NCBI RefSeq assembly: GCF_041820985.1
Contig: NZ_JBGUAU010000002.1
Coordinates: forward strand, 186,001 to 250,000
DNA from: Evansella sp041820985
Lineage (GTDB): Bacteria; Bacillota; Bacilli; Bacillales; Salisediminibacteriaceae
Length of the DNA stretch: 64,000 bases
Reading direction: 5' to 3'
In this document: piece by piece, positions 42,320-50,244 of the stretch
Position numbering within the stretch: position 1 is the first letter of the stretch
Layout of the letters: each line of letters begins with the position of its first letter
Notes under the pieces: model-generated
Seen by the model: the letters and a program-made list of their open reading frames with translations, nothing else
Told to the model about the DNA's origin: nothing
The model's database searches: none
Program-made: the position numbers and the translations under genes

Positions 42320-43425
42320 TCGAAGGGGTCGTAGTTGAACTGGAAAAAAGATATATGGTAGTCCTGACTAGGGATGGTGAATTTCATAAAACAAGACGTG
42401 AAGATGGAGTAATGTTAGGAGAAGAAGTTCGTCTAACCCCTAGTAGAAGAATGAATTATGTCTTTTTTCCTAAAAAATTTACTCTTTTAGCAGTTGCAGT
42501 TGTCATGTTTTGCTTTATTCCAATGTATGTTTTTATTACATCTACAGAAAAAGTGTATGGACTAGTAGCGGTTGATATAAATCCTAGTGTAAAGTTTACA
42601 ATAAATAGTAAGTACGAAGTAATGGATGTTACACCGTATAATGAAAAAGGTGTTGTGATTTTAAATAAGATAGAAACGAATATAATTGGTCTTTCGCTAC
42701 AAGAAGCTATCTATCAATTACTACTAGAAGGAAGTAACTTAGGATTTGTGAAAGAAAATCAATCTATATATATTTCTTCATCTCTAAATTTGAAAAGTAG
42801 CTCAATATTTGAGAATAATTATGATCGTTGGATAGATGGGATTCAAGAAAATATCCCAGTAGATGTGATTACCCTGAATTTAGAGGATGAGGTTGTTACT
42901 CAGGCACATAAAAACTCGTTATCTCCCGTAAAGTACTTACTATTAAAGGATGCAGAAAATCGCGGTGTTTCCGTGAATTTTTCCAGCGTATCTAATACTT
43001 CTATTCAAGATATTGAAGAGAACTCTGGAAGGGAATTAAAGTCAATTATTTCTTCGAGTAAAATGAAGGTAAATATCAAAGAAAAAAATAGTAACCCTGT
43101 TGCAGAGAAAATAATCGAAATGAATATAGGACAAAAGGAAGAAAAGATGGAACCGAAAAGTAAGAGTATACCTATTAAGGGGAATAATGGATTGAACGAA
43201 GAAAACCAAAGCAAAGATAATAAAAGAGATATTAATAAAATGAAGGAAGACGAAGTTCATCCTTCGGAGTTGAGAAAGGAAAATTCCATGATTCATTCAC
43301 CACGCCTAAGTGAATTAGAAAAGCATCCTTCTGAATTAAAAGGAAATAATCGAGATCGAAACAATAATGGTAGGGAAAATAGAAATAATAGTAGTAATGA
43401 GAATAGCAGAGGAAAAGGAAAATAA
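42316..43425 (+). CDS. rsgI: Anti-sigma-I factor RsgI
   Basis: A 369-residue transmembrane anti-sigma factor. Residues 1-50 form the cytoplasmic RsgI N-terminal domain that holds SigI. One membrane helix spans about 55-75. The conserved extracytoplasmic segment that follows includes V-D-I-N89-P90-S-V-K-F; an Asn-Pro bond here is the autocleavage site described in clostridial RsgI. The C-terminal 120 residues are low-complexity, rich in Asn, Lys, Glu and Ser, with HPSEL repeats and no carbohydrate-binding module. ATG 42316 follows AAAGGAGTGG. Confidence 0.93.
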   Translation: MIEGVVVELEKRYMVVLTRDGEFHKTRREDGVMLGEEVRLTPSRRMNYVFFPKKFTLLAVAVVMFCFIPMYVFITSTEKVYGLVAVDINPSVKFTINSKYEVMDVTPYNEKGVVILNKIETNIIGLSLQEAIYQLLLEGSNLGFVKENQSIYISSSLNLKSSSIFENNYDRWIDGIQENIPVDVITLNLEDEVVTQAHKNSLSPVKYLLLKDAENRGVSVNFSSVSNTSIQDIEENSGRELKSIISSSKMKVNIKEKNSNPVAEKIIEMNIGQKEEKMEPKSKSIPIKGNNGLNEENQSKDNKRDINKMKEDEVHPSELRKENSMIHSPRLSELEKHPSELKGNNRDRNNNGRENRNNSSNENSRGKGK

Positions 43426-43426
43426 G

Positions 43427-43500
43427 AAAAGCGCAAGGCGCCCTCTCAGGACCGAAATGCAAATGTTCTGGCGCCTGGAGCTAGCCACCTTTCTAAGTTC
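43427..43500 (+). repeat. R3 intergenic element, copy 1
   Basis: GCGCAAGGCGCCCTCTCAGGACCGAAATGC, then GTTCTGGCGCCTGGAGCTAG and ACCTTTCTAAGTT in part. The same motifs occur in inverse order and orientation at 54.3 kb. GGCGCC blocks make it self-complementary. Related GTGTCTAGCTCCAG elements are familiar from many Bacillus genomes. Confidence 0.7.
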
Positions 43501-43548
43501 AAAAAAATATATAAATTCTTATCCTTTAATAAAAAATAGGGGAGAAGA

Positions 43549-44475
43549 CTATATGTAGTCATCTCCCTTTCTTTCAGAGTGATATCTTATTTTATTTAAC
43601 TGAATTAATTGATTCATTCTGTCCATTCTGGAGTTGGTAAGTTGTTTTGATTGATTTTCAATATAAGAACGCATGGAATGAATAGAAGCTATAACATCAT
43701 TGTAGCTCTTTTTTCTTTGATCTGTATTCAAATTAATGTATGTTTCCAATAGATTTGGTAGATCATAATTTACAAGTCTTTTCATATGGTGTTTTTCTTC
43801 AATGTCCAAAAGATCAACTTCTTTTAAACATTCTTCTAATGCATATTCTATTTCTTCTAATTTTGTAACAATTAAAGGATCAAGTTTCTGATATTGCTTT
43901 AAGAGTGCGCGAATCTGTTGATTGATATGCAGTTTCTCTACTTCTGATTTGCTTGACAACTGTCTTTCTACTACAGCTGTTTCTTCGACTTGTTCCAAGT
44001 TAAACCCTTCTCCAGATAAGGATTTATCTAATTGATGTAATCGAATAAAAATTGCTTGAAACAATGGGTGTTTTCGTATATTTCTAACAATGGTTTTGTT
44101 ATTAACTACATAATAAATAGTAGAGTCTATACATTTACCCATTCCTTGCTCTGATTTTATTTCTTTTCGGAATATGGTAATATAAATACGTTTTCTTATA
44201 TTAGCAGTAGATTTTTTTGTGTCTATTAGCTCAAGATGTATTTTTTTGGGTTTTATTTTTACTTTAAATAAAAATCCTTTAATGTTTCTTTTAAATGTTT
44301 TGTTTAAGCGAGGAAGCTCTGACAAAGAAGATAAATCGGTTAGAAATTCCTCTGCTTCTTTAATTAATTCTCTTGTATGTTCTGTTTCAATACGTGTATC
44401 TTGAAGTGGCTTTAAGTAGTTTGGCAATAATGGCTCAATCCATTTTACTTCCCAAGCCCGTTCACGCCAGCTCAT
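43549..44475 (-). CDS. Protein of unknown function encoded downstream of telA
   Basis: A 308-residue soluble protein, basic and mainly helical. The ATG at 44475 follows GAGGTG. The C-terminal third (MKRLVNYDLPNLLETYINL...SIHSMRSYIENQSKQ) recalls the pattern of XpaC-type proteins, which pair with TelA homologues (xpaC-yaaN) in B. subtilis, but the membrane segments of XpaC are missing. It begins 33 bases after the telA stop, so it is co-transcribed with it. Role unknown. Confidence 0.65.
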   Translation of the reverse strand: MSWRERAWEVKWIEPLLPNYLKPLQDTRIETEHTRELIKEAEEFLTDLSSLSELPRLNKTFKRNIKGFLFKVKIKPKKIHLELIDTKKSTANIRKRIYITIFRKEIKSEQGMGKCIDSTIYYVVNNKTIVRNIRKHPLFQAIFIRLHQLDKSLSGEGFNLEQVEETAVVERQLSSKSEVEKLHINQQIRALLKQYQKLDPLIVTKLEEIEYALEECLKEVDLLDIEEKHHMKRLVNYDLPNLLETYINLNTDQRKKSYNDVIASIHSMRSYIENQSKQLTNSRMDRMNQLIQLNKIRYHSERKGDDYI

Positions 44476-44508
44476 GACGATCACCTCATCATAACTAAAG
44501 CATTTGCC

Positions 44509-45555
44509 TTAATTTAATAATTTTTGTTCCATTTGTTTGTTCAATTGATCCATCTCTTGAATAAATTGTTTACTCGATTCCACAATTCTACTATTTGATT
44601 GCTCTGTCATTTCAATTGCTGCGTATACATCTTCGTATGCTTTCTTAAATGTTTCTAAAGCGATAGCGGGTTCCTCTAACGTTTTTAATGTTTCTTCTGT
44701 ATTTGACTTTAATAATTGAGCATTAGTTAGAAGCATTGCTTCTGTTGTTTCATTTACATTTTTAACGGCATCAATAACTTTCTTCTGGTTACTAAGCGCA
44801 AGCTGAATAGAAGCAGTAACGGTAATTATATTTTTTGTCATTGTAATAGCATTAAAAATAGCTTCCTCCAATTTGTCATTGTTTTCCACGATAATATCTA
44901 CGGAAGCTAATGATTGCTGTAACACCAACACAGCTTGTTGCATATTTTTTACTCGTGAGAGAACTTTTTGTTGCCCTTTTTGAATTGGGGCAGGGTCATT
45001 TTGCCATTCTTCTTTTAATAACTCTTCTTCTAACATCATATTTAATTGTTTTCCAATGTCGATCTGTCCGTGAAGTGCAGTTATTCGTTCTTTTGCAACA
45101 TCTTTTAATTGGTGTAACATTACAGTATCTTCTTGAAGCTGGTCTTTCCCATTAAGTAATGCACCAATAATTGTTTCAACTTCCGTCTCGACTGTTTGAT
45201 ATTTTCTAGCATATTTTTCAATCGGGCTTTTTCTTACTACTTTAGAAAAAAACTTTTTTAGCTTTCCTTCTTTCAAATAGTTAGGTTCAAGCTCTGCAAC
45301 TATATCTTTTAGCTTTGAAAGCTGTTGTGGCAAATCCTGTTTCGGGTCATTCATCATCGCACTCACTGGTTTTTTTAATGCTTCCAATGATTCACCAGCT
45401 TTTAGTTGCTCTTCTGTTCCTATTTTCCCTAGACTTTCTAGAATCTTATTTAAATCATTGTCTTTACGAATTTCCTCTACATATCTTTTCGCTTCTGATT
45501 CAGTTTCTACAATTCCTTCTTGATCTCGTGTTTTAGGTGTATAATTATTGTTCAT
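44509..45555 (-). CDS. telA: TelA family protein (toxic anion resistance, YceH/YaaN-like)
   Basis: A 348-residue helical, coiled-coil protein with the TelA signature: KLKDIVAELEPNYLKEGKLKKFFSK near residue 82, then long helices with ANQKKVI-like segments and a final TIQSNSRIVESSKQFIQEMDQLN region in part. The family includes YceH and YaaN. It is annotated for tellurite resistance but is more likely a general stress protein. AGGAGG precedes the ATG at 45555. It is the first gene of a two-gene minus-strand unit. Confidence 0.85.
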   Translation of the reverse strand: MNNNYTPKTRDQEGIVETESEAKRYVEEIRKDNDLNKILESLGKIGTEEQLKAGESLEALKKPVSAMMNDPKQDLPQQLSKLKDIVAELEPNYLKEGKLKKFFSKVVRKSPIEKYARKYQTVETEVETIIGALLNGKDQLQEDTVMLHQLKDVAKERITALHGQIDIGKQLNMMLEEELLKEEWQNDPAPIQKGQQKVLSRVKNMQQAVLVLQQSLASVDIIVENNDKLEEAIFNAITMTKNIITVTASIQLALSNQKKVIDAVKNVNETTEAMLLTNAQLLKSNTEETLKTLEEPAIALETFKKAYEDVYAAIEMTEQSNSRIVESSKQFIQEMDQLNKQMEQKLLN

Positions 45556-45862
45556 ATGTATTGCCTCCTAAATTGATGAGGATGAGATTTGTCATAGTTG
45601 TATATACGAGATATCCCCGAATAAGTTTCATTCTATATGATAATTATACAGTTACCTAATTATTGAAACAACTAAAGGTTATATACTACTTGAAATATTC
45701 TATGGAATCCCAATTTATTTTTGCTTCTGCTCGAAAAAATGTTAAAAGTAAAAAGACCCTATCAAGAAAACTCGAAAGGGTAGGGGGCTTAGGCCTTTTG
45801 TATGTGTGAAAATACGTCTTCTTATTATTGATGTAGGAAAGTTTCATGAGAAGTCTTCATTA
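45556..45862. other. Intergenic region between telA and the lipid kinase gene
   Basis: About 307 AT-rich bases. The left part must hold the telA promoter (TATAAT on the minus strand near 45640-45650, no good -35). The right part carries the terminator of the lipid kinase gene. No gene is supported. Confidence 0.55.
45744..45782 (-). terminator. Intrinsic terminator of the lipid kinase gene
   Basis: Read on the minus strand, TACCCT and AGGGTC arms enclose a loop and are followed by TTTTTACTTTT. Confidence 0.65.
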
Positions 45863-46759
45863 TTAAAAAAAACGAGCTCCGTTTTCTATGATCCTTATTG
45901 TTACAGGAGTGGAACTTATTTCCTCACCATCACCTTGTACTGCCTGATTTTTGCTAGTAATTATCGAAAATTGCTTACCATTCAGCATTGCCACATAAGG
46001 AAGTGATATGTGTTTTTTAATAAAGACAGTGGGTAAAGCGAGAATTAATTGAAATAATGAGATATTATGAATAACTACAAGAGATATCTCACCATCATGA
46101 GGGTTGGCTTCAGGGCAAATAGGAATACCACCACCGTAGTACGGAGTGTTTCCTGCAGCTAGCAACCAAACCCGGTCAAAAGAATGTTCTTTTCCAAACT
46201 CATCCTGTACAAGTACATGAAAAGGATGGTAATGGACAATTGTTTGTAAGAAGACTGCTAAATAAGTTAAACGTCCAAGGAAAGCTCGGTTTAAAACATT
46301 TTTAATTTTGGAGTCTTGGCATTTTAATGCTGTTTCCGCATCCACCCCGATCCCAACAACAGATAATGCAATTCTATCTTCTACTTTTATATAGTCATAC
46401 CATTTTGGGTTGTTATTTTTTATTCGTTCTATTGCTTTTTTAGTATTTTTTGGAATTTGTAGTGCTCTACTAAAATCATTTCCTGAACCAGCTTTTATTA
46501 TCCCAAATGGAAAATCATATTTTTGTAAGTGCTGCAGAACGTGATGTATGGTTCCGTCTCCTCCGATAATGATGAATCCAAGTAGTTGATGTTTACATTC
46601 CTTTATTGTAGAATCTATTTTCTCCCACATAGAAACTTTATCTTGATAGTTATTCGTGAAATATGTTACAAAGGTAGTATCCATAATCTTATGTAGTTGT
46701 TTCATTATATTATTTGTTTGTCTTCGACCTGAGTTAATATTTGCTATAATTATATACAT
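45863..46759 (-). CDS. Diacylglycerol kinase-like lipid kinase (YegS/YtlR-type)
   Basis: A 298-residue DAGK-catalytic fold protein. The ATP/lipid kinase signature I-I-G66-G67-D68-G69-T70 and the following AGSGNDFSRAL loop are intact. The C-terminal half has the DGK accessory beta-sandwich. Length fits B. subtilis YtlR/BmrU-type proteins more than the housekeeping DgkB. The ATG at 46759 follows AAGGGAG. Lipid substrate unknown. It is a single-gene minus-strand unit. Confidence 0.85.
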   Translation of the reverse strand: MYIIIANINSGRRQTNNIMKQLHKIMDTTFVTYFTNNYQDKVSMWEKIDSTIKECKHQLLGFIIIGGDGTIHHVLQHLQKYDFPFGIIKAGSGNDFSRALQIPKNTKKAIERIKNNNPKWYDYIKVEDRIALSVVGIGVDAETALKCQDSKIKNVLNRAFLGRLTYLAVFLQTIVHYHPFHVLVQDEFGKEHSFDRVWLLAAGNTPYYGGGIPICPEANPHDGEISLVVIHNISLFQLILALPTVFIKKHISLPYVAMLNGKQFSIITSKNQAVQGDGEEISSTPVTIRIIENGARFF

Positions 46760-46854
46760 CCATCTGTTCTCCCTTTTTTGTACATACCAATTATTATTAT
46801 ATCACCCTTGTAGAACATTCGGTGAAAAACGTTGAAAGCAGAGGTAAGAACAAA

Positions 46855-47193
46855 ATGAGCATGAAATTAAAATCTACTTTACTGATAGTGTTTTCTGTTC
46901 TGTGTGTAAGTTTATGGGGATACTTTTTTTCAGTAGTAATAGGACAAACAAATAGTCAGAGTATTGCTCAATATATTGTACTTGAAAAGACTGACAGGAT
47001 TCTACTTTGGAAGGATTCAAATAGAAGTGTAGTGGAAAGCAAGGAAATAGGAGAATCATTTACGGTACATTCAAACTTAAATAGTAGTTCTCTTACAATT
47101 ATTAATGATATTATAGAAGTAGGGGATGCTATTAGCTACGGAAATGGCGTATCAATTGATGAACTTCTAAAATTCTTCAATATTAATGAATGA
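46855..47193 (+). CDS. Small membrane-anchored or secreted protein of unknown function
   Basis: A 112-residue protein starting MSMKLKSTLLIVFSVLCVS with one hydrophobic N-terminal segment (about 7-27). The rest is a small extracytoplasmic domain, with Ser, Ile and Asn prominent. The ATG at 46855 follows GAGGTAAG; an in-frame GTG at 46822 is upstream of that site. It is divergent from the lipid kinase gene. Not recognised. Confidence 0.6.
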   Translation: MSMKLKSTLLIVFSVLCVSLWGYFFSVVIGQTNSQSIAQYIVLEKTDRILLWKDSNRSVVESKEIGESFTVHSNLNSSSLTIINDIIEVGDAISYGNGVSIDELLKFFNINE

Positions 47194-47306
47194 TAATATG
47201 AAATTTATGTGAGATTTTACGTCAGATATAGTAATATGTTATTCTTACATTTATAATGATATTGTACACCAATCGTTACAACGGTTAGAAAGGGGTTATG
47301 AACGAA

Positions 47307-47489
47307 ATGCCGAATATCGGAATTCCTGGATTAATTTTGATTTTAGTTATTGCCCTCATCGTCTTTGGTCCAAAAAAGTTGCCTGAAATAGGTCGTGCTA
47401 TGGGTCAAACGTTAAGAGAATTTAAAAATTCCACAAGAGATTTAACAAAAGATGACGATGAAGAAGAGAAGTCGAAAGGCAACAATTAA
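47307..47489 (+). CDS. tatA: Sec-independent (Tat) translocase protein TatA
   Basis: A 60-residue TatA/TatE family subunit that forms the translocation pore. It has one N-terminal membrane helix, then the hinge F-G-P-K-K-L-P-E-I-G-R and an amphipathic helix, ending in an acidic and lysine-rich tail. The ATG at 47307 lies at suitable distance from AAAGGGG; ATG 47298 is only two bases from it. tatC follows 73 bases later. The Rieske protein QcrA in this window carries a Tat-type signal and is a likely substrate. Confidence 0.93.
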   Translation: MPNIGIPGLILILVIALIVFGPKKLPEIGRAMGQTLREFKNSTRDLTKDDDEEEKSKGNN

Positions 47490-47562
47490 TAATATAAATT
47501 TGTTGGATAGATGTGAGGTGTGACTCATCTTGCATCTTTTTCATGTTTAAGGAGAGTTTACC

Positions 47563-48291
47563 ATGTCAGATGGAACAATGAATATACTGGATCATCTTGA
47601 TGAGTTACGAAAGCGTATTATTATAACAGTTGGTGTCTTTCTTTCACTCTTTATTTTAGTTTTTGTTTTTATAAGAGATATATATAATTGGTTTGTTAAA
47701 GATCTGAATGAACCTCTGACAATATTAGGACCACTAGATATTCTTTGGGTGTATTTTACATTAGCCGGAGTTATAGCTTTAACATTAACGATACCTGTGA
47801 TTGTCTTTCAAATATGGCTTTTTGTAAAGCCCGCATTAACAAAAAGAGAACAAAGAGTTACGTTAGTTTATATTCCCGCCTCCTTTTTGTTGTTTGTTGG
47901 GGGACTATTCTTTGGTTATTTTGTTGTTATGCCCTTAGTACTTAACTTCTTAACAGGATTAGGTCAAGATATGTTTCAAACGATGTATACCCCAGATAGG
48001 TATTTTCATTTTGTCATGAGAATGACAGTTCCATTTAGTGTATTGTTCGAACTACCTCTTGTAGTAATGTTATTAACTAGTTTAGGAATTATTACGCCGA
48101 GTGGAATGAAAAAGAACCGTAAATATGCCTATTTTGTTATTGTAGTAGTAAGTGTTTTAATATCCCCCCCTGATTTTATTTCAGATGTGTTAGTTATCAT
48201 TCCTTTACTTTTTTTATATGAATTGAGCATAAATTTAGCGACTGTTGTTTATCGTAGAAAGTTAAAGAAGGATCAAAAAAAATGGAGTTAA
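47563..48291 (+). CDS. tatC: Sec-independent (Tat) translocase protein TatC
   Basis: A 242-residue TatC, the same length as B. subtilis TatCd. It recognises twin-arginine signal peptides and works with TatA. Six membrane helices are visible. The N-terminal HLDELRKRI motif and the FQIWLFVKPAL-T-x2-E segment are typical. The ATG at 47563 follows TAAGGAGAG. A strong terminator follows, so tatA-tatC form one unit. No cargo gene is directly attached. Confidence 0.96.
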   Translation: MSDGTMNILDHLDELRKRIIITVGVFLSLFILVFVFIRDIYNWFVKDLNEPLTILGPLDILWVYFTLAGVIALTLTIPVIVFQIWLFVKPALTKREQRVTLVYIPASFLLFVGGLFFGYFVVMPLVLNFLTGLGQDMFQTMYTPDRYFHFVMRMTVPFSVLFELPLVVMLLTSLGIITPSGMKKNRKYAYFVIVVVSVLISPPDFISDVLVIIPLLFLYELSINLATVVYRRKLKKDQKKWS

Positions 48292-48324
48292 AAGCTTTTA
48301 AATCCTTGTTAAAGTGAATTTTAT

Positions 48325-48372
48325 AGAGGGTGTTATAAAAGAGAGATACTTTTGTAACACCCTCTTTATTTA
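48325..48372 (+). terminator. Intrinsic terminator of tatAC
   Basis: AGAGGGTGTTATAAAAG and CTTTTGTAACACCCTCT form a nearly perfect 17-bp stem followed by TTATTTAT. Confidence 0.9.
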
Positions 48373-48492
48373 TGAAGAAAATTAGAAGAATTTAATGAAA
48401 AGATAGAAGAGGATGAAAAGTTTCAGATTTCAAGGTAAATCAATCATGTATTTAGAAGACTTACAAAAGCATTAACAAATATTATGAAAAAA

Positions 48493-48532
48493 AGAATGTT
48501 ATAAGGGAAAAACTCCTTATGCATTCTTTTTT
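48493..48532. terminator. Second terminator-like hairpin between tatC and dck
   Basis: AGAATG-ATAAGG pairs with CCTTAT-CATTCT with small bulges, followed by a T run. The A run before it makes it usable on the minus strand as well. Together with the tatAC terminator and R2 copy 2 it fills the 345-base gap. Confidence 0.7.
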
Positions 48533-48541
48533 ACATTGGCT

Positions 48542-48642
48542 ATGTTACGATAATGTTGATTTTTACTTAAGGTGCGAGCCTCCTGTGGGAAAAGCTAGCA
48601 ACCTGAAGTATCATCAATATCAACGTTTAACAGAGTCTAATA
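48542..48642 (+). repeat. R2 intergenic element, copy 2
   Basis: Shares GTTGATTTTTA, GGTGCGAGCCTCCTGTGGGAAAAGC and AGCAACCTGAAGT with known Bacillus-type elements and with copy 1 here. The right end ATCAACGTTTAACAGAGTC reaches the end of the minus-strand dck gene, so the dck stop codon (TAG, complement of 48637-48639) lies in the element. Confidence 0.65.
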
Positions 48643-49305
48643 TTTAATATATTTTAGTTCAGGATTATTTTGAAGAATTTCTATATTCTTTATAATTTCT
48701 TTTATAGAACCCGGATCATGGCAATCGTATGTTTCTATATCGAGGTGCAAAATAGGGCAAACAGTAAAACTTGCAATCCACTCTTTATATCGATTGTGGA
48801 GATCACTCCAGAAAGTATGAGGTGTGTTTATTTCCATTTCACGCCCTCTTTCTTCGATGCGTTCGATAATTTTCGGTAAACTACCATCAATGTAGATTAA
48901 AACATCAGGTTTTGGAAAGTAAGGTGAAAGTACCATAGCATGGAAGAGAGATTGATATGTTTCGTAGTCACGATCAGTCATATTATGATTATCATATTGA
49001 AGCTTCGCAAATATTCCAACGTCCTCATAAATACTTCGGTCTTGAACATATCCTATATTATTTTCAAACATTTGTTTTTGTTGTTTAAAACGCTCTGCTA
49101 AAAAGTATATTTGTAAGTGAAAGGACCACTTTTTAAAGTCACTATAGTAATCTTCTAAATATGGGTTTCCTTCTACTTTTTCGAAAGCTGGTTGATAGTG
49201 CAAAGCTTCTGCTAGTGCATTAGTTAATGAAGATTTTCCAACTCCAACAGTTCCAGCTAAGGTTATTAAAGAACCTTTATTTAATTGATGGTCTATTACA
49301 GCCAT
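48637..49305 (-). CDS. dck: Deoxycytidine/deoxyadenosine kinase
   Basis: A 222-residue deoxynucleoside kinase that phosphorylates deoxycytidine or deoxyadenosine in salvage. P-loop G-T-V-G-V-G-K-S is near the N-terminus; the substrate motif WSFHLQIYFLAERFKQQ and the VQDRSIYED (DRS) motif match B. subtilis Dck (YaaG). The ERGREME lid follows. The ATG at 49305 is preceded by TTTGGAG. It lies 28 bases after dgk. The stop codon comes from the adjacent R2 element. Confidence 0.92.
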   Translation of the reverse strand: MAVIDHQLNKGSLITLAGTVGVGKSSLTNALAEALHYQPAFEKVEGNPYLEDYYSDFKKWSFHLQIYFLAERFKQQKQMFENNIGYVQDRSIYEDVGIFAKLQYDNHNMTDRDYETYQSLFHAMVLSPYFPKPDVLIYIDGSLPKIIERIEERGREMEINTPHTFWSDLHNRYKEWIASFTVCPILHLDIETYDCHDPGSIKEIIKNIEILQNNPELKYIKY

Positions 49306-49333
49306 GTGTGTCAACTCCAAATACTAAATTCAT

Positions 49334-49984
49334 TTAGAAAAATATTTCTTGTTTTGCTACGATATCTTTCACTTGATCTACAATACGAATAAAATCATCT
49401 TCCGTATTAACAAAATCAATTTCATCACCATTTAGTGTTAAAACTGGGATATGAGGATATACTCTTTTATGATCCTTTATATATTGATGATAATCTTCAG
49501 ATAGTTGTTTTAAATACGCAGGGTCAATAGATTTTTCCATAGATCTACCACGTTTTTCAATTCTATTTAATAAAGTTGGTAAACTAGCATGTAAATAAAT
49601 AATTGCATTAGGTCTAGGTAAATCGTCGGTTAAAATTCGGTAAATACGATCATATTTATAATAGTGTTCCTCTCTCAAAGTTTGTTTCGCAAAGAGTAGA
49701 TTTTTAAATATATGATAATCACTAATCACTGCTTGACCTTTTGTTAGATAGTTTTCATATGTATCTTCCAATTGTTTGTACCGATTACATAAGAAAAACA
49801 TTTCTGTTTGGAAACTCCATTCTTTCTTGTCTTCGTAAAATTTACTCAAAAATGGATTTTCTTCAACTATCTCTTTTAGTAAATTATATTGGAAGTATTG
49901 AGAAAGCAGTGTTGCCAGTGATGTTTTCCCCACACCAATAGGTCCTTCTACAGCGATAAACGGCGCGTAATATTGTTGGCTCAT
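49334..49984 (-). CDS. dgk: Deoxyguanosine kinase
   Basis: A 216-residue deoxynucleoside kinase. P-loop G-P-I-G-V-G-K-T, the motif WSFQTEMFFLCNRYKQLEDT and the VISDYHIFKNLLFA segment match B. subtilis Dgk (YaaF). The lid has EKRGRSMEK. The ATG at 49984 follows GGAGGG; a longer frame to 50047 is not used. It is the first gene of dgk-dck, the same order as in B. subtilis. Both enzymes recycle deoxynucleosides. Confidence 0.92.
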   Translation of the reverse strand: MSQQYYAPFIAVEGPIGVGKTSLATLLSQYFQYNLLKEIVEENPFLSKFYEDKKEWSFQTEMFFLCNRYKQLEDTYENYLTKGQAVISDYHIFKNLLFAKQTLREEHYYKYDRIYRILTDDLPRPNAIIYLHASLPTLLNRIEKRGRSMEKSIDPAYLKQLSEDYHQYIKDHKRVYPHIPVLTLNGDEIDFVNTEDDFIRIVDQVKDIVAKQEIFF

Positions 49985-50007
49985 TTGTGACCCTCCTTTC
50001 ATATATA

Positions 50008-50021
50008 AGCAAGTGCTTGCT
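50008..50021. promoter_or_regulatory. Short palindrome upstream of dgk
   Basis: AGCAAG-TG-CTTGCT is an inverted repeat of 6-bp arms right beside the dgk ribosome binding site, between that site and the TATAAAATA-rich region. It resembles operators of TetR-type regulators, which is only a suggestion. Confidence 0.4.
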
Positions 50022-50032
50022 ATAAAATAGTC

Positions 50033-50075
50033 GTTGTTAAAGGACAATGTTGATATTCAAGTTTTAACAGAGCCA
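50033..50075 (+). repeat. R2 intergenic element, copy 3 (ends only)
   Basis: The left end GTTAAAGGACAATGTTGATAT is followed almost directly by the right end TTTTAACAGAGCC. The interior of the element is absent. Confidence 0.6.
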
Positions 50076-50185
50076 AAAAATAAAAGCAATTTTAATTCTA
50101 TCATAAAAAAAGGAGAAGGTAACTGTTTCATTTATTTTACAAGATAATTTCTTTTCTATGGTAATGCCACAAAAAGTGACATTAC

Positions 50186-50215
50186 TTAACATGTGTTGTA
50201 TTTTTATAGTATATT
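50186..50215 (+). promoter_or_regulatory. Sigma-A type promoter of the degV gene
   Basis: TTAACA (50186-50191) and TATATT (50210-50215) with an 18-base spacer lie 29 bases before the GTG start. Confidence 0.55.
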
Positions 50216-50244
50216 AATAGAAAAGATGCAAAAGGGGTGCTCGC

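Noticed and set aside
43549..45555. Assignment of the telA partner as YceG
   Set aside because: YceG is about 540 residues; the protein here is 308 residues and lacks matching motifs.
48292..48480. A possible gene remnant after tatC
   Set aside because: Short Lys/Glu-rich frames occur but none has a start site or recognisable sequence.
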